Positions 25,863-32,977 of a DNA stretch of 42,739 bases are shown here, in pieces. How positions within the stretch are numbered: position 1 is the first letter of the stretch; each line of letters begins with the position of its first letter. A model generated the notes under the pieces. The model ran no database searches and was not told the DNA's origin. It worked only from the letters and a program-made list of their open reading frames with translations. The stretch lies in contig JACDHS010000030.1 of the NCBI GenBank assembly GCA_013820875.1, positions 1-42,739 on the forward strand, in the 5' to 3' direction. The stretch is from Verrucomicrobiota bacterium. Its GTDB lineage: Bacteria; Verrucomicrobiota; Verrucomicrobiia; Limisphaerales; JACDHS01. The position numbers and the translations under genes were made by a program.

Positions 25863-26040
25863 TTTGCGATTTACGATTTGGGATTTACGATTGACGAGCG
25901 GCGCTCCATTCGTGAGTGCGCTCGCATAGCCACCTTTTCTCCCTGTCCCCGCGGGTGGGAGAATCTCGAAACTGCCTGCGATCCCAATCCACCCAGCGCA
26001 CCGCGTAAATCCCCAATCGTAAATCGTAAATTGAAACTAA
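25863..26040. repeat. MITE-like inverted-repeat element between kinase and regulator genes
   Basis: The whole 178-bp gap between the kinase stop and the regulator start has inverted ends. The left end (25869-25893) reads ATTTACGATTTGGGATTTAC and continues with GATTG. The right end (26005-26033) reads GTAAATCCCCAATCGTAAAT and continues with CGTAAATTG; reverse-complemented it matches the left end except for one base and a partial duplication. Both carry tandem copies of TTTACGA. No coding sequence is present inside. Confidence 0.7.
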
Positions 26041-27288
26041 TCATTTTGGAGGGGCCTCCAGCAATCGGGTGCGTCGTTCGTGGCGTGGCAGCCAGATGCG
26101 AAAACTGGTTCCTTCGCCCACGCGACTTTCCAGTTCGATGCGTCCACCGTGTTCGCGCACGATTCGTTGCACGATCATCAACCCCAGCCCGGTGCCCTTG
26201 CTCTTAGTTGTGTAGAACGGTTCGAAGATGCGGTTGATCTGCTCCTGGTTGATGCCGCCGCCCGTGTCGCCCACGCGCACCCAGACATTTTCGGGACTCT
26301 CGCCTGTCTCGAAAGTGAGTGTGCCGCCGGTTGTCATGGCTTGCATCGCGTTCTTCACGAGGTTTACCAGGGCTTGCTTGATTTGAGCCGCATCGATCGG
26401 GCTCTTGGGCAAACTGCGCGCCAACGTTTGTTCGATGCTGATCCCGCGGTTTCCAAGCTCTGGCTGGAGCAGTTCTGATGTTTCTCGCACGACATCATTC
26501 AAGGACGCCATCTTGATCTGTGGTTTCGATGGGCGGATTGCCTGGAGAAATTGCGTGATGATGTAATCAAGACGCGCGATTTCGCCCTTGGCGACATCCA
26601 GGTAATTTTCGAGACGCCGTGCAATTTCCTCGGTGTCGGGCCCGGTGGAAACAGGGTTGGTCCTGGCGCGACGTGACAGCCTGCCGACTTTTACATCCTG
26701 CGTTTGCTGGCGCAGTTTGCGCACTTCACGTTCCATCAATTGCAGGTGAATGTGCAGCGCATTCAGCGGGTTGCCGATTTCATGGGCGACACTGGCCGCC
26801 AGCAACGTGAGCGAATGCAACCGTTCGCTTTCAATCGCTTCATACGTTTGCTGCCGCGCTTCCGTGGCATCGTGTAAAATCAAGGCCACGCCGGTGCTGC
26901 CGGTTTTTTCTGCTTCAAGAGGCGCGGCATAAAGTCGGATGAACCGATGTTTCGGGTAATCAATCTCAAACTCGTGTCGCACCACGCGTTGGACATCTTT
27001 GTTGTCGAAGGTCGAAATGCGTTCCCAGTCGATGTCCGGCAGAAAACGTTTGATCGGTTGCCCTTCCGCGACATCGGCCGGCCACTGGAGAAGATTGGTC
27101 ACCGCGTTATTAAAATAAAGAATCCGCCCGGCCTCATCGATGACGAGCACGCCGTCTTCAATGGTGTTGAAAAGCATTTCCAGGAAATTGCGTTCGCGGG
27201 CGAGGCGTTGCACCACTGTCTGCAATCCTTCCGCATCGAGCCGGCTGATCCGGCCCAGCACTTTTTCCAGAAAGCTCGACTTCGCCAT
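26041..27288 (-). CDS. PAS-domain sensor histidine kinase
   Basis: A 415-residue soluble kinase without membrane segments. An N-terminal PAS domain (about 35-150, with NTIEDGVLVIDEAGRILYFN) precedes the DHp domain, where the phospho-acceptor His169 is in A-A-S-V-A-H-E-I-G-N-P. The HATPase domain has the N box (NLVKNAMQAM), a D-T-G-G-G motif and G-T-G-L-G-L. It pairs with the downstream sigma-54 regulator. The gene starts 6 bp after corA, suggesting co-transcription. An odd basic insert (about residues 198-219, VGRLSRRARTNPVSTG) interrupts the DHp helices compared with the family pattern I remember. Confidence 0.93.
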   Translation of the reverse strand: MAKSSFLEKVLGRISRLDAEGLQTVVQRLARERNFLEMLFNTIEDGVLVIDEAGRILYFNNAVTNLLQWPADVAEGQPIKRFLPDIDWERISTFDNKDVQRVVRHEFEIDYPKHRFIRLYAAPLEAEKTGSTGVALILHDATEARQQTYEAIESERLHSLTLLAASVAHEIGNPLNALHIHLQLMEREVRKLRQQTQDVKVGRLSRRARTNPVSTGPDTEEIARRLENYLDVAKGEIARLDYIITQFLQAIRPSKPQIKMASLNDVVRETSELLQPELGNRGISIEQTLARSLPKSPIDAAQIKQALVNLVKNAMQAMTTGGTLTFETGESPENVWVRVGDTGGGINQEQINRIFEPFYTTKSKGTGLGLMIVQRIVREHGGRIELESRVGEGTSFRIWLPRHERRTRLLEAPPK

Positions 27289-27294
27289 AACGGG

Positions 27295-28293
27295 TTAGAA
27301 CCAGTTCTTCTTCTTGAAATAAAAGTAGGTCGCGCCAGTGGAAACAGCCGTGATCAACGCAATCAGGCTATAGGCATGCGTCCATTCCAGTTCTGGCATA
27401 TTGGTGAAATTCATTCCATACCACGTTCCAAAAATCATCACCGGCGTCGTGATCACGGTGATCAGCGTGAGTAGTTTGACCACTTCTCCCGTTTGATTCG
27501 AAGACATGTTCAGGTACACCTGCAAAATGCCGGTGAGCGAATCTGTGTAATTATGGGCCAGTTCGCCGATGTGAAATAATCCATCGTAAACGTTGCGGTA
27601 ATAAGGAACCAGATGCGCGCGGATCAATTTGAATTCACCCCGGGCAAACCGGCCGATCACTTCCCGTTGCGGACCGATGATCTGCCGCAGGTGAACCACT
27701 TCCTTTTTAATCTGGATAATTTTATTGAGCGTGGACTTGCTGGGGCTTTGCAAGACTTCTGTTTCGAGGTCGGCGATTTCTTCCGCCAGTTCCTCCAGGG
27801 CCGGTTTATAGTTGTCCACGATTGAGTCGAGTAACGTGTGGGCAACCCGATCCGGTGCTCGCGCGATGTGTACCGTGCCTTTCAGACAGCGTTCCTCCAC
27901 CACCTGGATACTTCGCAACGGCACATCGTGGTAGGTGACGAGGAAGTTTTTGCCCAGGAAGAAGTTCAATTCCTTCGTCGCAAACACCCCGTCCTTGCGG
28001 CTGTAATCCACCGCGTGAATCACCATGAACAGGTACGGCAGGAATCTGTCCTCGTTCTTGGGGCTATATTCTTCGACCTTGGGCGATGGGCTCACCATGA
28101 CGCAATCTTCGACGGAGAGCGGGTGAAAATGGAAAATGTCTTCCAGGATCAACTTCGTTTCTTCAGGCGTGGGATGTTCCAGGTCAACCCAGAGAAACAA
28201 ATTGGTATCCGCCAACAACGTCGGCATGAGGAACGTTTGGATGTTTTGGCTATGCAGCTTGCCCTGATTTGTAAAAGCAAAGGAACGAATCAT
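27295..28293 (-). CDS. corA: CorA-family divalent cation transporter
   Basis: A 332-residue inner membrane Mg2+/Co2+ channel. A large cytoplasmic N-terminal domain (about 1-265) is followed by two C-terminal membrane helices with the signature Y-G-M-N (GTWYGMNFTNMPELEW). The final helix ends in KKKNWF, typical of the family. Given dmeF nearby, cobalt is a possible second substrate. It heads the run corA, kinase, regulator, glycosyltransferase on the minus strand, with only 6 bp before the kinase. Confidence 0.93.
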   Translation of the reverse strand: MIRSFAFTNQGKLHSQNIQTFLMPTLLADTNLFLWVDLEHPTPEETKLILEDIFHFHPLSVEDCVMVSPSPKVEEYSPKNEDRFLPYLFMVIHAVDYSRKDGVFATKELNFFLGKNFLVTYHDVPLRSIQVVEERCLKGTVHIARAPDRVAHTLLDSIVDNYKPALEELAEEIADLETEVLQSPSKSTLNKIIQIKKEVVHLRQIIGPQREVIGRFARGEFKLIRAHLVPYYRNVYDGLFHIGELAHNYTDSLTGILQVYLNMSSNQTGEVVKLLTLITVITTPVMIFGTWYGMNFTNMPELEWTHAYSLIALITAVSTGATYFYFKKKNWF

Positions 28294-28501
28294 GCGTAAT
28301 AGTGACCAAAGACGAACGCATCGTGTGCGTCAACTTGGCACAAGATTAAGGTGCGTCATCAAAATAGCAAGAATGCTGGGCGCGTGAACGCCTTCGTGGG
28401 CAACTTTTTCTGGGCAGTTCAAAGCTTTTTGACCGTTTTAACGGGCGACCCAGGGCAAAAATGGCCTTTTCACCTGATTTGCTTCCCGTGCCAAGGGTAA
28501 A

Positions 28502-28577
28502 CTCGGGACTGGAAAGTCCCGAGAACTGGCACCCTGGAAAGCGTGCCACTACGTAGTGGCAGGTTTTCCAACCTGCC
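28502..28577. repeat. Cluster of three perfect hairpins
   Basis: CTCGGGACTGGAAAGTCCCG plus the closing AG at 28502-28523, TGCCACTACGTAGTGGCA at 28544-28561 and GGCAGGTTTTCCAACCTGCC at 28558-28577. The last two overlap by four bases. The design resembles the twin hairpins inside queG and looks like one dispersed repeat family. Confidence 0.8.
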
Positions 28578-28828
28578 ATCCATTTTCCTCGGCTATCGCA
28601 ATTTGATGCGCATTGATCTCATCCACTTTTAATCACACTCCCTTCTCTCTGGGCGCATCTCGATACTGCTACGGATACCCTCCGTAGCGGGTGTAAAAGG
28701 GCTGAGTTATCACAAGCGATGCAGCGTGTCGATTTGCTATGTTTGAGACCCGAAGAGAAAATTGGCCTTTTTCCACCCGAAATTCCCGCGAAAATACCAA
28801 AAAGTAAGGAAAACGGGCTGTTTATCCA

Positions 28829-29110
28829 TTTTTTCGTTCTGTTTTAGAACCCTGGTTGGCCAACTTGCCGTCAAAACAGAACGAAAAAGTAGGTAGGTTG
28901 GCCAACGAGGTATCTAAAACAGAACGAAAAAGTAGGTAGGTTGGCCAACGAGGTGTCTAAAACAGAACGAAAAAGTAGGTAGGTTGGCCAACGAGGTGTC
29001 TAAAACAGAACGAAAAAGTAGGTAGGTTGGCCAACGAGGTGTCCAAAACAGAACGAAAAAGTAGGTAGGTTGGCCAACGAGGTGTCTAAAACGGAACGAA
29101 AAAGTAGGTG
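28829..29110. repeat. 43-bp tandem array with an inverted lead unit
   Basis: A 43-bp unit starting AAAACAGAACGAAAAA and containing the palindrome TTGGCCAA begins at 28873, 28916, 28959, 29002, 29045 and 29088. Units are nearly identical and the last is cut short at about 29110. Just upstream, 28830-28845 is the exact reverse complement of the first 16 bases of the unit, so a 16-bp stem can form with 28873-28888 around a 27-nt loop that also holds TTGGCCAA. The array ends 75 bp before the next gene. Confidence 0.92.
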
Positions 29111-29184
29111 GCAGGCCCCGAGCGGCCTTGAGCCACGGGAATTTTATCCACTTGCGAAAGTTTATATCCTGCTAAACTCCGTCA

Positions 29185-30912
29185 GTGGCAACTCATACCA
29201 CATCGCCCTTTCTGCTCCTGTTGCGAACGAATCTGCTGTTCGCGTTGCGGAAAATTAAAGGTGTCCGGGATCAATCCCGGTTTCTTTCCGCGCTCATTTT
29301 CCTGTTTATTCTCGGATACTCAGTCCTGGCGTTTTGGCTTTTCCGGCTTGGACTCACCTTTCTGACCAAGTTTCCGGGATTGGGTGTGCTCCTTACGGAA
29401 CGATTGATCTTCCTGTTATTCGCATTTCTTTTTGGTCTTTTGCTCCTGAGTAACTTGATCATTAGTTACACGAACTTTTTCCGGAATCGAGAGACGGACT
29501 TTCTCCTTTCGCTGCCGGTTTCACCGCAGACCATTTTTCGATGGAAATTTGTTGAATCCATTTTGCTGGCCTCATGGGCGTTTGTTTTCTTAATCGCACC
29601 GTTACTGGCGGCCTACGGGTTGACGCGTGCGGTGCCGTGGCATTTTTACTTTTTCACATTGTTTCTAATCAGCCTCTTCATCGTGCTGCCGGGAGTCGCC
29701 GGCGCCTGGGTGGCGATCAATATCGCTCGCTTCCTCGACCGACGCGCTTTTCAGGTTCTTGTCGTCGTTATTGGCGGTGGGTTGCTTTGCTCGGCTTTTA
29801 TCTGGCTGCGCGCGGAACCTATTTCGGATGAGATGGTGGAGACGCGTGTTTTGGCCGTGCTCGACCGGTTGCTGATGAAAACGCAATTCTCCCAGTTTCC
29901 TTTTCTGCCGAGTTATTGGTTGTCGCAAGGGGTGTTGCAGTGGTCGGATGGGGCTTTGGCATCGGCGGGATTTTTTGCCCTCGTGTTGTGCAGTAACGTT
30001 TTATTTTTTGGCTATCTCAGTTTCACGCACATGGGAAACTGGTTCTACGATTCGTTTTCGATGGTGCATAGCCGGGCGAGTATTTTGGGAGAATGGAAAT
30101 GGTTTCAAGCACTGCAAAAGCGCGGCACGGTGTTCAAGTATTCACGAGGGATTCCCGATCAGACGCTGGAAAGGATTAAAGGGATGTCGTCTGATGTTCG
30201 GGCGTTGATCATCAAGGATGCCCGGATCTTCTGGCGGGACACGACGCAATGGGGGCAAACATTGGTGCTGTTCGGTTTGCTGGCGGTTTACATTGTCAAT
30301 CTGCGTCACTTTTCCCAGCAATTGACCAATCCATTTTGGATTAACCTGGTTTCGTTTTTGAACCTTGGCGCTTGCGCGTTGAACCTGGCGACTTTGACGA
30401 CACGGTTTGTTTATCCGCAATTTTCCCTGGAAGGAAAGCGGCTTTGGATCGTCGGGATGGCGCCGCTGGGACTGGTCAATGTGGTGAAGACAAAGTTCTG
30501 GATGGCGAGCCTGGCCTCGCTGGCGGTGACCATGAGCTTGATTTGGCTTTCGTGTCACATGTTGAGGATGCCATTCGAGCGCACCCTGTTTTTTGCGGCG
30601 GCGATTGCGATTATGACGTTTACCCTGAATGGATTGGCGGTCGGGTTGGGGGCGCTTTATCCGAATTTCAAAGAAGACAATCCGAGCAAAATTGTGAGCG
30701 GTTTTGGCGGTACGTTTTGTCTGGTGCTCAGTTTTCTTTACATCGTTTCGTCGGTGCTGCTGCTGGCCTATGGCTCACCCTGGGGATGGCGCGGAGTTCC
30801 TCTGTATCGTGATGCGCTTGGGAGTTGGCTCGGTTTCGTGCTGTTGTCCCTTGTGCTTGGGCAACTGCCGTTTCAACTGGGCCTGCGCCGGGTGAAAAAC
30901 TTCGAGATGTGA
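29185..30912 (+). CDS. ABC-2-like multi-pass membrane permease
   Basis: A 575-residue protein with about 12 membrane segments, resembling the putative ABC exporter (ABC-2-like) permease group. Soluble loops carry FRNRETDFLLSLPVSPQTIF near residues 98-117, a motif typical of such permeases just before a coupling helix, and IIKDARIFWRDTTQW near 345-360. Start is GTG 29185. No ATP-binding subunit is next to it, so its partner must be elsewhere. It is convergent with ubiX, separated by 13 bp, and is preceded by the 43-bp tandem array. Confidence 0.75.
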   Translation: MATHTTSPFLLLLRTNLLFALRKIKGVRDQSRFLSALIFLFILGYSVLAFWLFRLGLTFLTKFPGLGVLLTERLIFLLFAFLFGLLLLSNLIISYTNFFRNRETDFLLSLPVSPQTIFRWKFVESILLASWAFVFLIAPLLAAYGLTRAVPWHFYFFTLFLISLFIVLPGVAGAWVAINIARFLDRRAFQVLVVVIGGGLLCSAFIWLRAEPISDEMVETRVLAVLDRLLMKTQFSQFPFLPSYWLSQGVLQWSDGALASAGFFALVLCSNVLFFGYLSFTHMGNWFYDSFSMVHSRASILGEWKWFQALQKRGTVFKYSRGIPDQTLERIKGMSSDVRALIIKDARIFWRDTTQWGQTLVLFGLLAVYIVNLRHFSQQLTNPFWINLVSFLNLGACALNLATLTTRFVYPQFSLEGKRLWIVGMAPLGLVNVVKTKFWMASLASLAVTMSLIWLSCHMLRMPFERTLFFAAAIAIMTFTLNGLAVGLGALYPNFKEDNPSKIVSGFGGTFCLVLSFLYIVSSVLLLAYGSPWGWRGVPLYRDALGSWLGFVLLSLVLGQLPFQLGLRRVKNFEM

Positions 30913-30925
30913 ATCGTTACCAGGC

Positions 30926-31483
30926 TCACTCCTTTTCGGCCTGCCAGCGGGGCACCAGTTTTTGGGCGATGCCCATGTGATCGAGCACGCGGCCGACGAC
31001 TGTGTCCACCACGTCCTGGATGGTTTTTGGTCTGGTGTAGAAGATCGGGTTGGCTGGCAGGATCATCGCTCCGGCAAGCAGCAGGAGTTCAAAATTTTTC
31101 ACGTGAATCAGGCTGAGCGGCATTTCGCGAGGAACGAGGATGAGTTTTCTTCGCTCTTTCAAAACCACATCGGCAGCGCGCAGCAAAACATCTTCGCTCA
31201 AGCCGTGGGCAATCCTTCCCAGGGTTCCCATGGAGCAAGGGATCACTACCATGACGTCAGGCGGATTGGAACCGCTCGCGAAGGGCGCGTTCATGCTTTT
31301 CAAGTTGTGCATTGCGACGCCGGGAGGTAGCTGCAGCCCTTCGGGTAATTCTTCCGCCACCACCTGGTGGGCGTAATTGCTCATGACGACGTGGATTTCG
31401 TGCTCGGCAGGATCGAGGTTATCCAGCAACCGTTGTGCGTAAAGCGCCCCGCTGGCTCCGGTAATGGCGACAACTATTTTCAC
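30926..31483 (-). CDS. ubiX: Flavin prenyltransferase UbiX
   Basis: Joins dimethylallyl phosphate to reduced FMN to make prenylated FMN, the cofactor of UbiD-type decarboxylases. The 185-residue length is standard. The flavin-binding N-terminus (VAITGASGALYAQRLL), the VVIPCSMGTLGRIAHG segment and the LVPREMPLSLIHVKNFELL segment are all diagnostic. GTG start at 31483. No ubiD is in the window. Confidence 0.96.
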   Translation of the reverse strand: MKIVVAITGASGALYAQRLLDNLDPAEHEIHVVMSNYAHQVVAEELPEGLQLPPGVAMHNLKSMNAPFASGSNPPDVMVVIPCSMGTLGRIAHGLSEDVLLRAADVVLKERRKLILVPREMPLSLIHVKNFELLLLAGAMILPANPIFYTRPKTIQDVVDTVVGRVLDHMGIAQKLVPRWQAEKE

Positions 31484-31563
31484 TGGGGCGAACTATGGCG
31501 AGCCGGGGGTGCAGGAGCAAGGATGCTTGGAACTAAAGGGGATGAATAGGGAGGGGGAGAACC

Positions 31564-31599
31564 CTCTTAATCCTACTCTCCCCGAAAACAGATTAAGAG
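31564..31599. other. Hairpin downstream of rsmB
   Basis: CTCTTAATC at 31564-31572 pairs with GATTAAGAG at 31591-31599 across an 18-nt loop. It lies just past the minus-strand rsmB stop. The stem has no following T-run, so terminator function is uncertain. Confidence 0.35.
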
Positions 31600-31616
31600 A
31601 AGGAATTAAAACGCCT

Positions 31617-32942
31617 TTACACCGGTTCCCGCAATTTCAGTTTTGCGACATACGCGCCATCCACATGTTCCACGAAGGGCAGAAGCTCCCGCTCGTTTTG
31701 GAGATCGAATTGCGGTTGTTCTGCGATGAATTGGTGGACGAGGTCTTTGTTTTCTTCCGGTTCGAGGCTGCAGGTGCTGTAGATGAGTGTTCCGCCGGGT
31801 TTCAAACGAGGCGCGGCCAATCGCAACAATTGAAGCTGCGTTTTGCTGAGACGTTCCAGTTCTTCGGGGCGAATGCGCCAGCGGAGGTCAACGCGCCGTT
31901 TCAAAACGCCGGTGTTGGAGCAGGGTGCATCAATAAGAATTCGATCGTAGCGAAGAGTTGGGGCGGCTTCGATTTCCTGCGGGGTGATGGAGGTTTCGAT
32001 GCAGGTGATGCCGAGCCGGGTATAGTTATCGCGAATTAATTCCAGGCGTTGCGGTTCGATATCTTCTGCCGCGACTTTGCCGCGATTCTGCATGAGCTGG
32101 GCCATGAAGGTAGCTTTCCCTCCGGGCGCGGCGCAGAGATCCAGGATGGTTTCGTCCGGGCGGGGATCCAGTTCCTGCACAGCAAGCAAGGTGCTTGGAT
32201 CCTGCACGTAGAACAAACCCTGTTGAAAACTCTTCAATCTTCCCAGCGGTGGATGCACATCGAGTTGATAGATAAGCCCATCTGGTATCCAATCGAACTT
32301 CTTCGCCGTAAATTCCACTCCTTCCTCCTGCCATTGTTGCGCGAGCTTTTCGGCATCGGTTTTCAGTGTGTTCACCCGTGCGAAGGTGTTGGCCGGAATA
32401 TTGTTCCACTCGAGCAGTTCACGGGTTTTTTGAGGGCCGTATCGTTCTTTCCATCGCTGCACCAGCCATGAAGGTTGGGAAAAGGCGAGGGCTGGATCTT
32501 TTATTTTTAGCTCTTCAAGCAGTTTGTCCGTTTCACTTTTTTCCCGCGTGTAACCGCGGAGAATGGCATTAAGAAAACCGGCCTGGGTATTGAAGCCCAT
32601 GCGTCTGCCGACCTCCACTGTTTCGAAGACGGCAGCGTGGTCCGGGACGCGTCCGAGCCAGAACAATTGATAGAGCCCGAGGCGCAGCAGCACCATTAAA
32701 CCAGCCTTTTGGGGACGTTCCTTCGTCTTGCGTGAAATGAGCCAATCGAGAGTTCTTTGCCAGCGAACAGTGCCGTAAACCAGCTCCGTGCAGAGGCCTC
32801 GATCGACGGGCGACATCGTCGAAACGTTCAGCTCTTCTTCGAGCAAAGTTTCGACATATTCCTTCCCACTTTCCCGGCGCAATAAAACGCGGGCGGCAAT
32901 TTCTCTTGGTTTTTGGGCACTCACGATTCTAAATAAACGCAC
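31617..32942 (-). CDS. rsmB: 16S rRNA (cytosine967-C5)-methyltransferase RsmB
   Basis: Methylates C967 of 16S rRNA. The 441-residue length fits. The N-terminal part (to about 150) is the NusB-like RNA-binding domain and the C-terminal part the Rossmann methyltransferase. SAM-binding motif I is LDLCAAPGGKATFMAQL, motif IV with Cys is DAPCSNTGVLKRR, and motif VI with the catalytic Cys is YSTCSLEPEEN. An alternative GTG start 6 codons in (32924) is possible. The gene is divergent from greA with only about 35 bp between starts. Confidence 0.95.
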   Translation of the reverse strand: MRLFRIVSAQKPREIAARVLLRRESGKEYVETLLEEELNVSTMSPVDRGLCTELVYGTVRWQRTLDWLISRKTKERPQKAGLMVLLRLGLYQLFWLGRVPDHAAVFETVEVGRRMGFNTQAGFLNAILRGYTREKSETDKLLEELKIKDPALAFSQPSWLVQRWKERYGPQKTRELLEWNNIPANTFARVNTLKTDAEKLAQQWQEEGVEFTAKKFDWIPDGLIYQLDVHPPLGRLKSFQQGLFYVQDPSTLLAVQELDPRPDETILDLCAAPGGKATFMAQLMQNRGKVAAEDIEPQRLELIRDNYTRLGITCIETSITPQEIEAAPTLRYDRILIDAPCSNTGVLKRRVDLRWRIRPEELERLSKTQLQLLRLAAPRLKPGGTLIYSTCSLEPEENKDLVHQFIAEQPQFDLQNERELLPFVEHVDGAYVAKLKLREPV

Positions 32943-32977
32943 TGGTTCTGTAACACGCGAGCAATTAAGGTGAATTT

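Larger units (their letters stand above)
28294..29184. other. Gene-free region with hairpins and a 43-bp tandem array
   Basis: No supported gene. It holds the hairpin cluster 28502-28577 and the array 28829-29110 (listed separately), a perfect 8-bp stem at 28668-28688 (GCTACGGA/TCCGTAGC), and the motif ATCCACTTTTAATCACAC at 28621-28638, which recurs at the right edge of the window. The rest shows nothing I can name. Confidence 0.6.

Noticed and set aside
24498-28293. Sigma-54 promoter (TGGCAC-N5-TTGC) for the regulator's targets
   Set aside because: Only partial matches within hairpin repeats were seen, none with correct spacing and both conserved elements.
28829-29110. CRISPR array
   Set aside because: Units are contiguous and nearly identical with no unique spacers, and no cas gene is present. 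The same applies to 13965-14311.
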